Below, piece by piece: positions 33,671 to 45,902 of a DNA stretch of 64,000 nucleotides. This DNA comes from Flammulina velutipes (lineage: Eukaryota; Basidiomycota; Agaricomycetes; Agaricales; Physalacriaceae), in NCBI GenBank assembly GCA_011800155.1, contig CM022378.1:1426001-1490000 (forward strand), given 5' to 3'. Position 1 is the first letter of the stretch, and every line of letters starts with the position of its first letter. The position numbers and the translations under genes were made by a program. The notes beneath the pieces were generated by a model. The model did not search any database. It saw only the letters and a list, made by a program, of their open reading frames with translations, and was not told where the DNA came from.

Positions 33671-34440
33671 AAAAGGGTTCTTAAGTAAACAAGGTCGAAG
33701 CCTAGCTCCCTTGAATACTTAAGAGTGGGTTTTCTTGTCTAAAGCCATTGGTTCTTTTCCGGGTTTTTAGTCGGACTTCCTCTTCGTCGAAGCCTCTCTT
33801 CGTGGTACCTATATACATACATGGGATTTAGCGGCCGTAGTGCCAAAAAGATATTTTTTATATATATACGATACACAAAAGGATACTTACAATAAGAAAG
33901 CGAGCGCGCTACTATTGTGAGAAGCCGTGTGAACTAAGATCAAGAACGGCTTGAAGACCAACAAAAGATACCAAGTCCTTGAGACAAGGGATTCTCCGGG
34001 TTTTCAAGTGGAAAATCAGACTCTACTAGATAGAACATGGTAGGCTAAATAAGATACCAATAGGATAGCATCTAATAAGTCAATGGGAGACGCCATTAAA
34101 TCATGACGATCTCCGGACTTATCAGGAGCGCGAATATTGGTTATAACTAGAGACTACGCTAAGGCTAGTATGTCTCAAGTTACATAGAAGAGCAAGCCAA
34201 CGAAGGTCTTAAGCCATATATACCTGAGGCTACGAGTACGAATGCAATAGCATGAAGAATACTCAACTCCGATGAAGATACGGGAATTCCCGCGCCACCA
34301 TCAATTTGATCCACAGAACGAACTTGGTAACAAGGAAAGGGTCTAAATTGAAGGTATAGCGCTACGACATAGGATAACCGACAAACGATATAGACTAAGT
34401 GTCTAACACCAAGATGATAGACTTTTAACGGAAAATCCGA
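33671..34440. other. Non-coding spacer between sense and antisense accessory genes
   Basis: About 770 bp with no ORF of note, probably the shared 3' flank of the convergent genes. It includes GGGAATTCCCGC near 34275 and a copy of the sequence found just before the 3' LTR (AATAAGTCAATGGGAGA at about 34074; compare AATAAGTCTATGGGAGA at 37891-37907). Confidence 0.5.
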
Positions 34441-35608
34441 CTACTGGGTCGGAGGAGTACATTCGACGGCAGGATGACTAGTGGGACAGTGGGTACACAT
34501 AGTCTGTCCTAGCGTATTGAAGTGGGTCTATCAGAAGAAAGGTGTTAGAATAATACACTAGACGTCGAACAAAAAGACTTACGAAAGATCTGACCACTGG
34601 TACTGGAGAACTGATGGGAACAAGTTCAGGCGTTGAGCTAGATCGCCGTTGAGCAACACAATGGGGCTCTGGTACGAACTCCGTGAAGCGTTCGGCGTGG
34701 GGACCAAGTCTGAGGTCACTAGCGTCAACCAACCCAGCCGGAAAATCGTGTAAAGGCGAATAACCGTTGGTAACGACCCGTTCATACATGATAGGACGAG
34801 TATCAAACTCGGGCTGAATGTTGTTAGCGGAAAGATAACGAGGCCACCAAGCGACTAATTGAACGTCGCTGGCATCCATACGAGATAGAGGGACAGGGAT
34901 AGCATCCAAGACCTCAGGATGGGCAAAGATCCCACCCAAAGAGTCAGGCGCTCCCCTATGATAGCCCAACATTACGCTGGTCTATGGAAAATCCCGAGAT
35001 TTAGTACGGAAAAGGTGTATAGGTTAAAGAACTCACGATGAAATCGGCGCTAGCATCCAAGTACAACTCCGTAAAGTGCATATGGGGTTGGCGATATACT
35101 TTGGAAAGCCATCCTTCGAAGGAAAGACCATCGAGGGTACAGTTTCCCGTGCGTCCATGAAAGAAGTTGGACACCAATCGAAGACAGACGATATACAACG
35201 AAGCTAAGTTGTAGGCTTGCCCTGTACGAAAGTCGGGATGTTCGCAATGCCACAAACTAGAAGCGTGTTGCTATCAAGACAGTTAGACCCGCGAAATGTA
35301 AGGAAAAATCCGAGACGTACCATTACGCCTAGGGTGAACCTCAACGTAGGAGCGTCTATCTGACGAGCAGGACCTAAGTGCAAGTCCGCAGCCGCATCGG
35401 TATACCGCGCGGTAAGATCCAAGCTATTGAGAGGCGTGGCCACGATAGGAAAGCCTTGAGCAGTGCGATATAACGATATAGCAACGGCGAGACCAGTCTC
35501 AGCCTGCAAAAAGTCCAAGGCCTCCTCGGAAAATCGCTTGTCCAAACCCGGAATCATGGCGATTTTGAAGTTGGCCCATAGAGGAATCAAAGCGATAGGA
35601 GAAGGCAT
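34441..35608 (-). CDS. Antisense accessory gene 2 of the gypsy element (unrecognised)
   Basis: It reads opposite to gag-pol from ATG 35608 (MPSPIALIPLWANFKIAMI). Four exons are separated by introns at about 35274-35322, 34984-35035 and 34526-34580. The protein is compact with aromatic and hydrophobic patches (SLYIVCLRLVSNFFHGR, VQLVAWWPRYLS) and ends with CTHCPTSHPAVEC, a possible metal-binding tail. An alternative reading of the last exon stops at 34478. I recognise no family. The well-formed introns and open frames in a young insertion suggest it is functional. Antisense placement means its introns are not removed from the element's genomic RNA. Confidence 0.55.
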
Positions 35609-36051
35609 CTGAGACAGACGAAGACCGAGACATTACAAAAGTTCAGTCTTATAAACGATGTACAAATCTAATAGGAGGTGTATGATCGACTGGCTAATGG
35701 GTCGGGTATTCGTCAAGGCGAAGAAAATAACAAACGTATAGGCTATAGAAGATTGCCAATACGGAAAACGAAAATTGTAAACCCCTAAGAACAAGAAAGG
35801 AGACCGGCGAAGACTTCATGCGAAATTCCGCTAGGAATCACGGAAGTGGCGCACAAGTGTCTTCGGGGTCTAGCTTGAAGTTCAAATCACACGAAGTTTA
35901 GGGGACAGTTATATTTGAAGTCAAATAAGCAATGGCTACAGTATCAGAAAGATAAAGATAAAGATAAAGAGCCCCGGAAACACAATAGGTAAACAGTAGT
36001 ATCACCCGGAAAGAAGGGATGGGCAACTACCTAGTTGTAACAGGGAAATAT
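35609..36051. other. Spacer between the two antisense genes
   Basis: About 440 bp, presumably the promoter of antisense gene 2. It contains an everted palindrome TTCCG-N10-CGGAA at 35826-35845 and a short GATAAA triplet repeat near 35950. No ORF was supported. Confidence 0.4.
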
Positions 36052-37682
36052 CTATTCGAGCATAGACTTGACAGTAGCGATATACAAGTCCTTGGTACGG
36101 TTGAACGTCTGGACGTCGCCGTGAATACGATTCAAGAGTCTAATCAACTCATTGCGATGCGCCACCTCAGTCGAAACCAGACCAGGTCCGAGTTCAGTCA
36201 ACTCGTCGGCGGCGAGGAGTCGGTTGACTTGTTTGATAACTCGAGCAACAGAGCTTCCGTAACTCTGAGCGGTAGCGCCCGCTAAGAAACACGGAAAAAT
36301 GCGATAAGTACAAGATTAAGATAAGAAGAACTAAACGCACCTCCAATGAATTGTTCGACAAAGGTGTTGTCAATACGAACGGAGTCAACCTTAAGGCTCT
36401 TAAGAGGACGAGGAGATCCATCTTCCGTAGCTTTGCGTTTAGTGAGCAAAGGGGCAGGTTCCACGAAAGTGACCGTACTTCCTATAACCTCCATGGCCTT
36501 CTGGTATGCGCGAGAAGTGATCAGCATACCTGGGATCATCGAGTAGGGAAGATAAGTTACCACACGGGGGCCTTCGACTTCAGCAGGCTATGAATAAAGG
36601 GAAATGCCGTTAGTTCAAGCCTTAGAATAAAAAGACAAGTACGAACCGGAGAAGGGGGGAAGTCCTTGCGGCGCACTCCATCTCCATCAATAATGGTCAA
36701 GTCCTGCAGGGGCTGAGTCAATCTTGAGACGCCTAGAAGTAAGCAACTAAGCTCACATCTTCATCGTCAGAAAGATCAGATTCAGACCCACCATCGTCCA
36801 TTTCTGAAGAAACCAGGCAAGTCCGTTTAGCAAAGCGGAAAATGCCGGTCAAGAACGAACATACCGATATCCTCAGTAGGGGTGGTGTTGGTAGTATCTC
36901 CAACGGCCTCGAGGGCATCGTCGATAATGGCGGCAGACTTAACAGTCTTACCAGCCTAAGAAAGTGATACAAGTTAGAAAGACCGAAGAATAAGCGGAAA
37001 AGTCCATACCTTTTTCGCGGCAGCCCGCATGGCCTTAGCAGTAAGTTTAGGTGCAGGCGTAGGCTCAGGAGCTGGAGCTGGCGCCTTGACCTTAGGAACT
37101 ACACGCGAAGCAGCATGAAGGGGGTGGCTCTCGGGATAAGGCGGTGCGATATAAGCCTTGCCTCGACCCACAGTATTGAGAACTGGGGTGAACATATCCG
37201 CAAGGTTGATACGGTGATGAGTTGGGCTAACGCCTAACTCCAGAAGATAAACACCAAGGACGTTGCGCAGATTCCAGAAGAAGGAGAAGATCTCGAAGGA
37301 AGCCTCCGCGGCGGTGGTTCCCTTCAGAGATTGATTGATGAGCTAAGAAGATAAATAAAGATCTTAGCATGAGACATAAAAAGAAAGCGGAAAGACATAC
37401 CAGCAACTTGCTAAAGAACTTGTCCACAACGACAATCGGAATATCCCGTGGCGTCGGATTGGCAGACACCGTACGCAACAAGGCCATCACTGGGGCAGTG
37501 AGCTGTTCGATGGCGTCGACAATAAGGGAGTTGGTCGAATCCGGGAGCGAGTAATTAACCAAGAAGTCGTTGATCAACGGGGCAGTAGCAAGGCGATACT
37601 GGACGAGCTCCAGCGTAGCAATGGGGGCTTCCGCAGAGATTGAAGAACCAATGGAGTGCCATTGAGGGATCTTGGGAGGCAT
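36052..37682 (-). CDS. Antisense accessory gene 1 of the gypsy element (unrecognised, acidic)
   Basis: It starts at ATG 37682 (MPPKIPQWHSIGSS). The first exon encodes a helical domain (APVMALLRTVSANPTPRD) ending at about 37400. Introns follow at about 37344-37399, 36957-37009, 36803-36865, 36735-36757, 36590-36646 and 36283-36341. Middle exons contain a P/A/K-rich linker (PAPAPEPTPAPK) and an acidic block (MDDGGSESDLSDDED). Later exons include MLITSRAYQKAMEVIGS, a KRK basic motif and a last helical exon (VARVIKQVNRLLAADEL) ending in MLE-stop at 36052. I recognise no family. The acidic and basic blocks suggest a nuclear protein. One intron (36803-36865) carries a TCCG-N10-CGGA palindrome. Confidence 0.55.
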
Positions 37683-37907
37683 AGTAACGAAGGATAAAAC
37701 GGAGAGCGCCACAGTTTTCAGCCTGCTTTTATAGTGAAGAAATATTGGCAATGGAACGTGCAAAGCCGGGAGAATTCCGTTGAAATAAGCGGAATTGTCC
37801 TCCTACCTATTGACCTTTCCAAGAGCCGAGTCCAGGAAGAATATTGAGGGATCCAACGATAGGGGAACCAGGATGGTGCGGACACCATCAAATAAGTCTA
37901 TGGGAGA

Positions 37908-39648
37908 TGATGCGCATTGTATTAATGCAAGTACGAAAGACCCCAAAATTTGCGATTCTAAGAAGCATTCTTAGTGATAGAACGAACCTATGAGTACGAG
38001 AACCTCTAGTTACAGACCGAAACGCGTATACAATACAGTGTAAGGAGTTTCCGTGGTACGACCGGAAAACTCCTAAGATTCGTCGGAAAAGCGCCACACG
38101 CTGAAGGGCGTGTAGGTATAGCCAAACCACACATGACGATCTTGAATATCATCATCAAAAGTACCCCGATGGAGACATCGTGATCAAATACACTTGAACG
38201 CGCGAAACTCCGAAATACTTAACGGAATTCGGCGAGTTACCCTTACACAAGGAAACTCTACATAAAGAGACGCAACACCAGCAAGCAGTTAAACGCTTGC
38301 TGGACTAGCAAACCAAATGTTCATACTACTCAGACGTCGGGATATTACATAGGAGACTCAGGAGTCAGGGTAACCTTTTAGGCTTTCAAAAGATACTGCT
38401 CGATCACCGATCGACTTACTCCGGTGGACTGTTCCTGATCGATTCTCGGGATCCACAAGTAAATCGTTACAAGGACCTACAATACGAGTACCATCGACAA
38501 CTCGTAAAGATACAACGATAGCTTTTCCGGAGTACTACCGGAAAAGTCCGAACACGATACTAAGAACATACTTGCGCGTCCAGTATACCAAACCTAGTCG
38601 GTACTACTCGGACTCGTAGTATGAAATAAGAATACGAACAAAGGCTAAGAGTTCCTGCTAGACAGGACTCGGCCGCTAATAATAGTGGAAAAACGATGAA
38701 ATAGTGGAGCTTCCAAGCGCAAGGAACAACCTGGCGCCACTGCAAACTCAGTTACGGCGCCACCATTGGTTGGATTCAAAGCAAATAGAAGCCAGAACGA
38801 ATAGGCAGCAATGCCAAGGGCACCATTAGAGGGATATTCCGTACATCCTATCGGAATATTCCCCCGAACCAGCGGACTCGGTATTATATCCTTATTCAGA
38901 CGTATATAGAAAACACTATAAAGCTAGCTCGTTTGTACTATTTACAGTAGCTTACGCCCCCCGTATCCGCAGCCCACAAGCCGTATATACTGGAGGAATA
39001 GACTCTAAGATTTAGTTAGAAAAAGAACCACTGTTAGATAGGTGGAAATAAGAAACAGAACCAAAGATCTAAGAACTCATTGGAGCTACTTCCCATATTA
39101 AAGAAGTTGAAGCCAAGTCCTTTGCGATTCAAACGATCCGAGTTTCCGCGGGAAATTCCATCTAAAGAACCTACCAACTCTGGTTGGAGTCCCAAGTCCC
39201 ATACAAGTGTGGTTCAGACTGTGCTAGGCTATCTATTCAGGCCCCGACTAGTTGTTGGAGAGTCCTGATTATACAGATAGATACCAGAGCTCCCGCTCCC
39301 TAGTGTGGTTGAAGGTTGTTGGCCTGGGAAGAGCCTCATTAGGTCTCTTTACACACATCCCAATCGGCCTGTGACTTAGTGGCAAACTAGAACTCAGTTT
39401 AAGATCAGATCCCTGTTACCCCGTCGAACTAGTATAAGCATTTTGAGCAGAAGATAGAGAGAAACAGTCCCATAAAACAAAGATACAAAGAACAAGAACC
39501 CGTCCCATACCACCTATTACAAAACGAACGATTGCTACTATAACGTGAAATCCCGCTATAAACATCGGACTTTCCCGCATCGCACCATTGACTTGTTAGT
39601 GTGTGTTTTGTGTGTGTTTTTGTGGCGTTCTTCTACACTGCACATCAA
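37908..39648 (+). repeat. 3' LTR of gypsy element (1741 bp)
   Basis: This is a direct repeat of 10620-12361. Differences seen are T/C near 11602/38901, one A lost near 12113, one A lost near 12193 and one T gained near 39600. It is preceded by a short purine run ATGGGAGA (37900-37907) that could serve as polypurine tract. Immediately outside lies ACGCT, matching the base string before the 5' LTR. Confidence 0.95.
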
Positions 39649-40794
39649 CGCTCTACAATAAGGACGGTTGGTTAATTCAGTAGTCAGCTGCAGGGAATTG
39701 TTTACTCACCCAGACGACGGGGTGCCATTAAACGTCGACCGTCTCTGGAACAGCCAGGAAAGCCTCCAGACGTCTCAACGTCCACAGCACAATGAGTATT
39801 ACGGAGACGACGAGCGAGCAAGACCATAGAGTCGACCTCAGCGACGTGAATGGTCTGAGGCTTGAAATAGCATAAGGGAGCCCTCCTGGGATAACGGGCA
39901 CTCGAATCATTAGAAACGACGTATTAAGAGGACGCTCTGCAATAACGACGGTTAGTGAGCTGAGTATTGAGCCGCAGGACATTGTTTACTCACCCAGACG
40001 ACGGGGTGCCATTAAACGTCGACCGTCTCTGGAACAGCCAGGAAAGCCTCCAGACGTCTCAACGTCCACACGACAATGGGTATTACGGAGACGACAAGCC
40101 AGCAAGACCATAGAGTCGACCTCAGCGACGTGGATGGTCTGAGGCTTGAAATAGCATAAGGGAGCCCTCCTGGGATAACGGGCACTCGAATAATTAGAAA
40201 CGACGTATTAAGAGGACGCTCTGCAATAACGACCGTTAGTGAGCTGAGTCTTGAGCCGCAGGGCATTATTTACTCACCCAGACGACGGGGTTCCATTAAC
40301 CGTCGACCACGTCCGGAGCGACCAGGAAACCCTCCAGACGTCTCAACGTCCACAGCACAATGAGTATTACGGAGACGACGAGCGAGCAAGACCATAGAGT
40401 CGACCTCAGCGACGTGAATGGTCTGAGGCTTGAAATAGGATAAGGGAGCCCTCCTGGGATAACGGGCACTCGAATAATTAGAAACGACGTATTAAGAGGA
40501 CGCTCTGCAATAACGACGGTTAGTGAGCTGAGTATTGAGCCGCAGGACATTGTTTACTCACCCAGACGACGGGGTGCCATTAAACGTCGACCGTCTCTGG
40601 AACAGCCAGGAAAGCCTCCAGACGTCTCAACGTCCACACGACAATGGGTATTACGGAGACGACGAGCCAGCAAGACCATAGAGTCGACCTCAGCGACGTG
40701 GATGGTCTGAGGCTTGAAATAGCATAAGGGAGCCCTCCTGGGATAACGGGCACTCGAATAATTAGAAACGACGTATTAAAAGGACGCTCTGCAA
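39649..40794 (-). repeat. Tandem array of 284-bp units, left arm part 1 (four units)
   Basis: The period is 284 bp (for example CTGCAATAACGACGGTTAGT recurring at about 39936, 40220 and 40504). On the minus strand each unit contains a GTGAGT donor, a CTAAC branch-like site and a TTATTGCAG acceptor bounding 57 nt. An 84-codon frame reads through each unit, but the exon part contains stops in the spliced frames, so I treat the array as non-coding repeats. Confidence 0.9.
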
Positions 40795-43641
40795 CACCCT
40801 ATTAAGTAACCACAAACAGTTGTCCACCCATACCTTACAGGGGGCCGCATTACATTGTCTGTCTGTAATTGAGCAGTACTCAAAGGTGAAGCCACAACTA
40901 GTTGTCAATTCCCTTATGTGGTAGGGCCCGCCAGAGGGAGCAGCTCTGGGGCGGGCGGGCTGGTCCATATATGGATAGACATTGATGGGAGCAGCTAGGG
41001 ATTGATGGGGAGGGGGAGGGGAGCAGGGGATGGGGAAATGTGGCCACACAGAAATCCGGACCTAGGGATTGATGGGTACTGATGTCATTGATTGACCAGG
41101 GGAATGGGGGATGGGGATAGACAATTGTGGCACCAGGAAAATCCGGACCTAGGGTCTGATGGGAGCAGGGGATGGGGGATGGGGGCAGGGGAAATGTGGC
41201 CACAGGAAAATCCGGACCTAGGGATTGATGGGAACTGATGGGATTGATGGGGGAGGGGATGGGGGATGGGGGCAGGGGGATTGGGGGCAGGGTACAATTG
41301 TGGCACCAGGATAAATACTGGGCTATTGCCAGGGTATGAGGAGGGTATGGGAGGGGTGATTGTAGGTTGAAAAATAAAATTCTTTCTAACTATCAGAAAC
41401 ATGAATGGGGGTGTGGCAGCTACTGAAACCAATAATAAAACAATGTGTGGCGCATTTTTAATCGAGGAGCACATACCTCGGATCGACCTGGGGTTGTTCT
41501 AGATGTCTTCCTATTGAAAAATGAATGTGTGCAGCACAAAGAACCATGTAAAAACACGAAGATTTGGCTGAGAAACAAGCAGAACATTATTGAAAATCCA
41601 TCAAAAAGCACCAAAAAGGGAGCAGCACTTTGCCCTCGCTTGGGGGTGACCTGAAACCACTTGTAGGTCGTTCAGACACCTTTGGGGCATTGTATATGTC
41701 ACTCAGTTAGGTCCCCAGGTCAACAGAACCCTTGGATATGATCAAAATGCCAAAAACCCGGACCACATAGCTTTGGGCCACACTATCAACTTGCCATGAC
41801 CTGGGGACACCTTATATTCGAAGATATATGTATATAATGCTCTAATCATGAGTTAGATGAAGTCTGGAGTGTGAAAAATGCAGTCAAAACCTTGGATATA
41901 CCCCAAATAATGTCCCCCACCAAAGCACACATACCATCAACTTCCCCTGACCTCTGGGTCGTCCCAATGTGTTCTATTATCATTATAGATGATATATTAA
42001 TACCCCAGAGGTGTTCCCAGTATGTCAAAATGCGAATATAAATGGTACAATAATTTATATCCCCTCCTTCTACACCAAGAACCACCCCAACTATCACACA
42101 TCTGAGTGATGGACTATTGATTTTAACATCATACAATGTGTTTTTAGCTTCCCAGAATATGTCCCAGGTTGAACACCCTTCAATATAGAGCATGGACATT
42201 TGAGAATTAGTACAAAGATCATATCCTCACCATGTACCAAAGGGGTGTATCTTCGAGGTCTACCTATGACCTGGGGCCCAAGATATCATCTATATGATGT
42301 TAAATGACTATTAGAACAGTCCTAAAGATGTAGATATGCGAACCAATGGGTGTACTTGAGGAGGAAGGGTGAATATGGGTTCACTTATTATCATGAATAT
42401 TCACATTTTGATACACTGGGAACACCTCTGGGGTGTTAATACATCATCTATAATGATAATAGAACACATTGGGACGACCCAGAGGTCAGGGGAAGTTGAT
42501 GGTATGTGTGCTTTGGTGGGGGACATTATTTGGGGTATATCCAAGGTTTTGACTGCATTTTTCACACTCCAGACTTCATCTAACTCATGATTAGAGCATT
42601 ATATACATATATCTTCGAATATAAGGTGTCCCCAGGTCATGGCAAGTTGATAGTGTGGCCCAAAGCTATGTGGTCCGGGTTTTTGGCATTTTGATCATAT
42701 CCAAGGGTTCTGTTGACCTGGGGACCTAACTGAGTGACATATACAATGCCCCAAAGGTGTCTGAACGACCTACAAGTGGTTTCAGGTCACCCCCAAGCGA
42801 GGGCAAAGTGCTGCTCCCTTTTTGGTGCTTTTTGATGGATTTTCAATAATGTTCTGCTTGTTTCTCAGCCAAATCTTCGTGTTTTTACATGGTTCTTTGT
42901 GCTGCACACATTCATTTTTCAATAGGAAGACATCTAGAACAACCCCAGGTCGATCCGAGGTATGTGCTCCTCGATTAAAAATGCGCCACACATTGTTTTA
43001 TTATTGGTTTCAGTAGCTGCCACACCCCCATTCATGTTTCTGATAGTTAGAAAGAATTTTATTTTTCAACCTACAATCACCCCTCCCATACCCTCCTCAT
43101 ACCCTGGCAATAGCCCAGTATTTATCCTGGTGCCACAATTGTACCCTGCCCCCAATCCCCCTGCCCCCATCCCCCATCCCCTCCCCCATCAATCCCATCA
43201 GTTCCCATCAATCCCTAGGTCCGGATTTTCCTGTGGCCACATTTCCCCTGCCCCCATCCCCCATCCCCTGCTCCCATCAGACCCTAGGTCCGGATTTTCC
43301 TGGTGCCACAATTGTCTATCCCCATCCCCCATTCCCCTGGTCAATCAATGACATCAGTACCCATCAATCCCTAGGTCCGGATTTCTGTGTGGCCACATTT
43401 CCCCATCCCCTGCTCCCCCTCCCCCTCCCCATCAATCCTAGCTGCTCCCATCAATGTCTATCCATATATGGACCAGCCCGCCCGCCCCAGAGCTGCTCCC
43501 TCTGGCGGGCCCTACCACATAAGGGAATTGACAACTAGTTGTGGCTTCACCTTTGAGTACTGCTCAATTACAGACAGACAATGTAATGCGGCCCCCTGTA
43601 AGGTATGGGTGGACAACTGTTTGTGGTTACTTAATAGGGTG
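40795..43641. mobile_element. Foldback element (2.85 kb, long inverted arms, no genes)
   Basis: It starts CACCCTATTAAG and ends CTTAATAGGGTG. Arms of about 1.25 kb (40795-42043 and 42393-43641) are inverted near-perfect copies around a ~350-bp unique centre. TCTGCAA flanks both sides (40788-40794 and 43642-43648), and removal of one copy restores a standard 284-bp unit, so it is a clean 7-bp duplication. The left arm carries G-rich tracts (GGGGGATGGGGG style, 41000-41290) and the right arm the C-rich complement. There is no transposase, so it must be moved in trans. Confidence 0.9.
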
Positions 43642-44781
43642 TCTGCAATAACGACGGTTAGTGAGCTGAGTCTTGAGCCGCAGGACATTATTTACTCACC
43701 CAGACGACGGGGTGCCATTAACCGTCGACCGCCTCTGGAACAGCCAGCAAAGCCTCCAGACGTCTCAACGTCCACAGCACAATGAGTATTACCGAGACGA
43801 CGAGCCAGCGAGACCATAGAGTCGACCTCAGCGACGTGGATAGTCTGAGGCTTGAAATAGGATAAGGGAGCCCTCCTGGGATAACGGGCACTCGAATAAT
43901 TAGAAACGACGTATTAAGAGGACGCTCTGCAATAACGACCGTTAGTGAGCTGAGTCTTGAGCCGCAGGGCATTATTTACTCACCCAGACGACGGGGTTCC
44001 ATTAACCGTCGACCACGTCCGGAGCGACCAGGAAACCCTCCAGACGTCTCAACGTCCACAGCACAATGAGTATTAGGGAGACGACGAGCCAGCAAGACCA
44101 TAGAGTCGACCTCAGCGACGTGGATAGTCTGAGGCTTGAAATAGGATAAGGGAGCCCTCCTGGGATAACGGGCACTCGAATAATTAGAAACGACGTATTA
44201 AGAGGACGCTCTGCAATAACGACCGTTAGTGAGCTGAGTCTTGAGCCGCAGGACATTATTTACTCACCCAGACGACGGGGTGCCATTAACCGTCGACCGC
44301 CTCTGGAACAGCCAGGAAACCCTCCAGACGTCTCAACGTCCACAGCACAATGAGTGTTAGGGAGACAACGAGCCAGCTAGAGCGACGTCGATCTCAACGA
44401 GTTGGATGGACTGAGGTCTGAAATAGGATAAGGGAGCCCTCCTGGGTTAACGGGCACTCGAATAATTAGAAACGACGTATTAAAAGGACGCTCTGCAATA
44501 ACGACGGTTAGTGAGCTGAGTCTTGAGCCGCAGGACATTATTTACTCACCCAGACGACGGGGTGCCATTAACCGTCGACCACGTCCAGAGCGACCAGGTA
44601 AGCCTCCAGACGTCTCAACGTCCACAGCAGACTGGGTATTAGCGAGACGACGAGCCAGCGAGATCATGGACTCGATCTCAGCGACGTGGATGGTCTGAGG
44701 CTCGAGATAGCATAAGGGATCCCTCCTGGGTTAACAAGCACTCCAAGAATCAGAAACCATGATTCAAAAAGACGCTCTGCA
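43642..44781 (-). repeat. Tandem array of 284-bp units, left arm part 2 (four units)
   Basis: This continues the array interrupted by the foldback element. Units start at about 43645, 43929, 44213 and 44497, and the innermost unit is most diverged. Splice-like signals are kept on the minus strand, as in the other units. Confidence 0.9.
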
Positions 44782-45902
44782 AAAAGGAAGGCTTTTGAGC
44801 ACCTTGTTCAACAAAAGACAACGAAATACTCACGCACTGGAGGAACGCCCTACGGCATCCAGGATGTTTCCCGTGCAGCAGCAGGCTCTAGACGTCTGAA
44901 CGTTCATTCCGCACTGCCAGTCGCTGCGAACGCATAACATGAGGAATCTCACGTTCAAGCTCAGCGCGTTGGTGGCCTCGCAGTCCATGGGGCGAACCAA
45001 GCGCCATCTAGCCGGAAAATGCAATGCTGCTCAACTCACAGACACTGTCCTCTCCACTTTTCCGATCGCGCTGGCATCGACGCCCAGTGGAAGCTACTAG
45101 TCGAGATGGCTTCGATTTGAATCCAGACAGTCTCACATAGACTCTGCTATATCTCCACTGCAACCCTCAAACCACGGTGAGTCCTCCGAGTCTTCGGTAC
45201 AAACGCCTACGTCGAACCTAGCGCGAGATATTCAATTGCGCATTCATGTATCTCTGTGTCAGTCACTCACCATTTTCCCGCAGTCTTCTTTTCATTTGAA
45301 TCCCCCCCCTCCCCGGACCACATCTTTCTCAGTCGTTCCTCCAAAGATATCCTGCCTCTGGCCATCTTTGCATGGTCTCAGCACTAGACGGTGTTCCTAC
45401 CAACCTGTTTCCAACATTACGTGTCCCCTTCTTACCATTGGGGACTCTCTTCCCATCAGCTACCCTCCCATTTCACTGTGAACGGCTGATCGTTCACAGT
45501 GATCTTCGTCCTCGGTTCGTCGTTGTTGGGAGGTAAATGTCAGACAGAAAGACGACTATTGTGGCTGTGCTCTCATCTCCACTGTCACGTGTTCTCTCTG
45601 TCTCCTCCCACCGCTGCGAACGATTGGTCGTTTGTCGCACTGTTCACAACCTTTGTCTCTGCAGAACATGTTGCCCTATACCAATACTCCATCCTGTAGC
45701 CTCTATCAATGTTGCGTTGTCACACATCTGTTGTTTGACCCTCAGTCTAGGAGGTCCTTTCGTGTCCTACGATCGCTTCCTCCTATGTCTCTACAACCCT
45801 CACCTCTAAACCCGTCCGATATTTCATGCAGTAATCACAGCCCTCCCGTACTCTTCCCACTCCCACAGCCTGTACGTCTCCGACGTCATGACGCAATACC
45901 GC
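44782..45902 (+). repeat. Unique inner part of the left inverted arm
   Basis: It is an inverted copy of 57507-58635. It includes a 64-codon ORF (44830-45024 minus) mirrored at 58387-58581 plus, with no known domain, and a 12-bp-stem hairpin at 45473-45502. Similarity stops at about 45902 (ATACCGCCT). Confidence 0.9.
45473..45502. repeat. Hairpin with 12-bp stem (left arm)
   Basis: TCACTGTGAACG, a six-base loop, then CGTTCACAGTGA. An inverted copy lies at 57910-57939, and a related hairpin sharing CACTGTGAA/TTCACAGTG is at 53820-53847. Confidence 0.8.

Larger units (their letters stand above)
10620..39648 (+). mobile_element. Giant Ty3/gypsy LTR retrotransposon (about 29 kb including a nested KDZ element; about 17.5 kb without it)
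   Basis: Near-identical LTRs (10620-12361 and 37908-39648) start TGATGCGC and end GCACATCA. They enclose a primer binding site, gag, protease, RT-RNaseH-integrase and three accessory genes. ACGC(T) flanks both outer ends (10616-10620 and 39649-39653), consistent with a 4- or 5-bp target duplication. The LTRs differ at only four sites that I found (one substitution, three single-base indels), so the insertion is young. Integrase lies after RT, which is the Ty3/gypsy order. An 11.6-kb KDZ transposon interrupts the sense accessory gene. Confidence 0.85.

Noticed and set aside
41085..43538. ORFs of 101-132 codons in the arms of the foldback element
   Set aside because: They are mirrored by the inverted arms and arise from C-rich low-complexity tracts (P/S/H-rich translations).
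39728..44256. Repeated 84-codon minus-strand ORFs in the 284-bp array
   Set aside because: They read straight through the conserved intron-like segment and recur only because of the tandem repeat; the period is not a multiple of three, so no fused repeat protein is possible.
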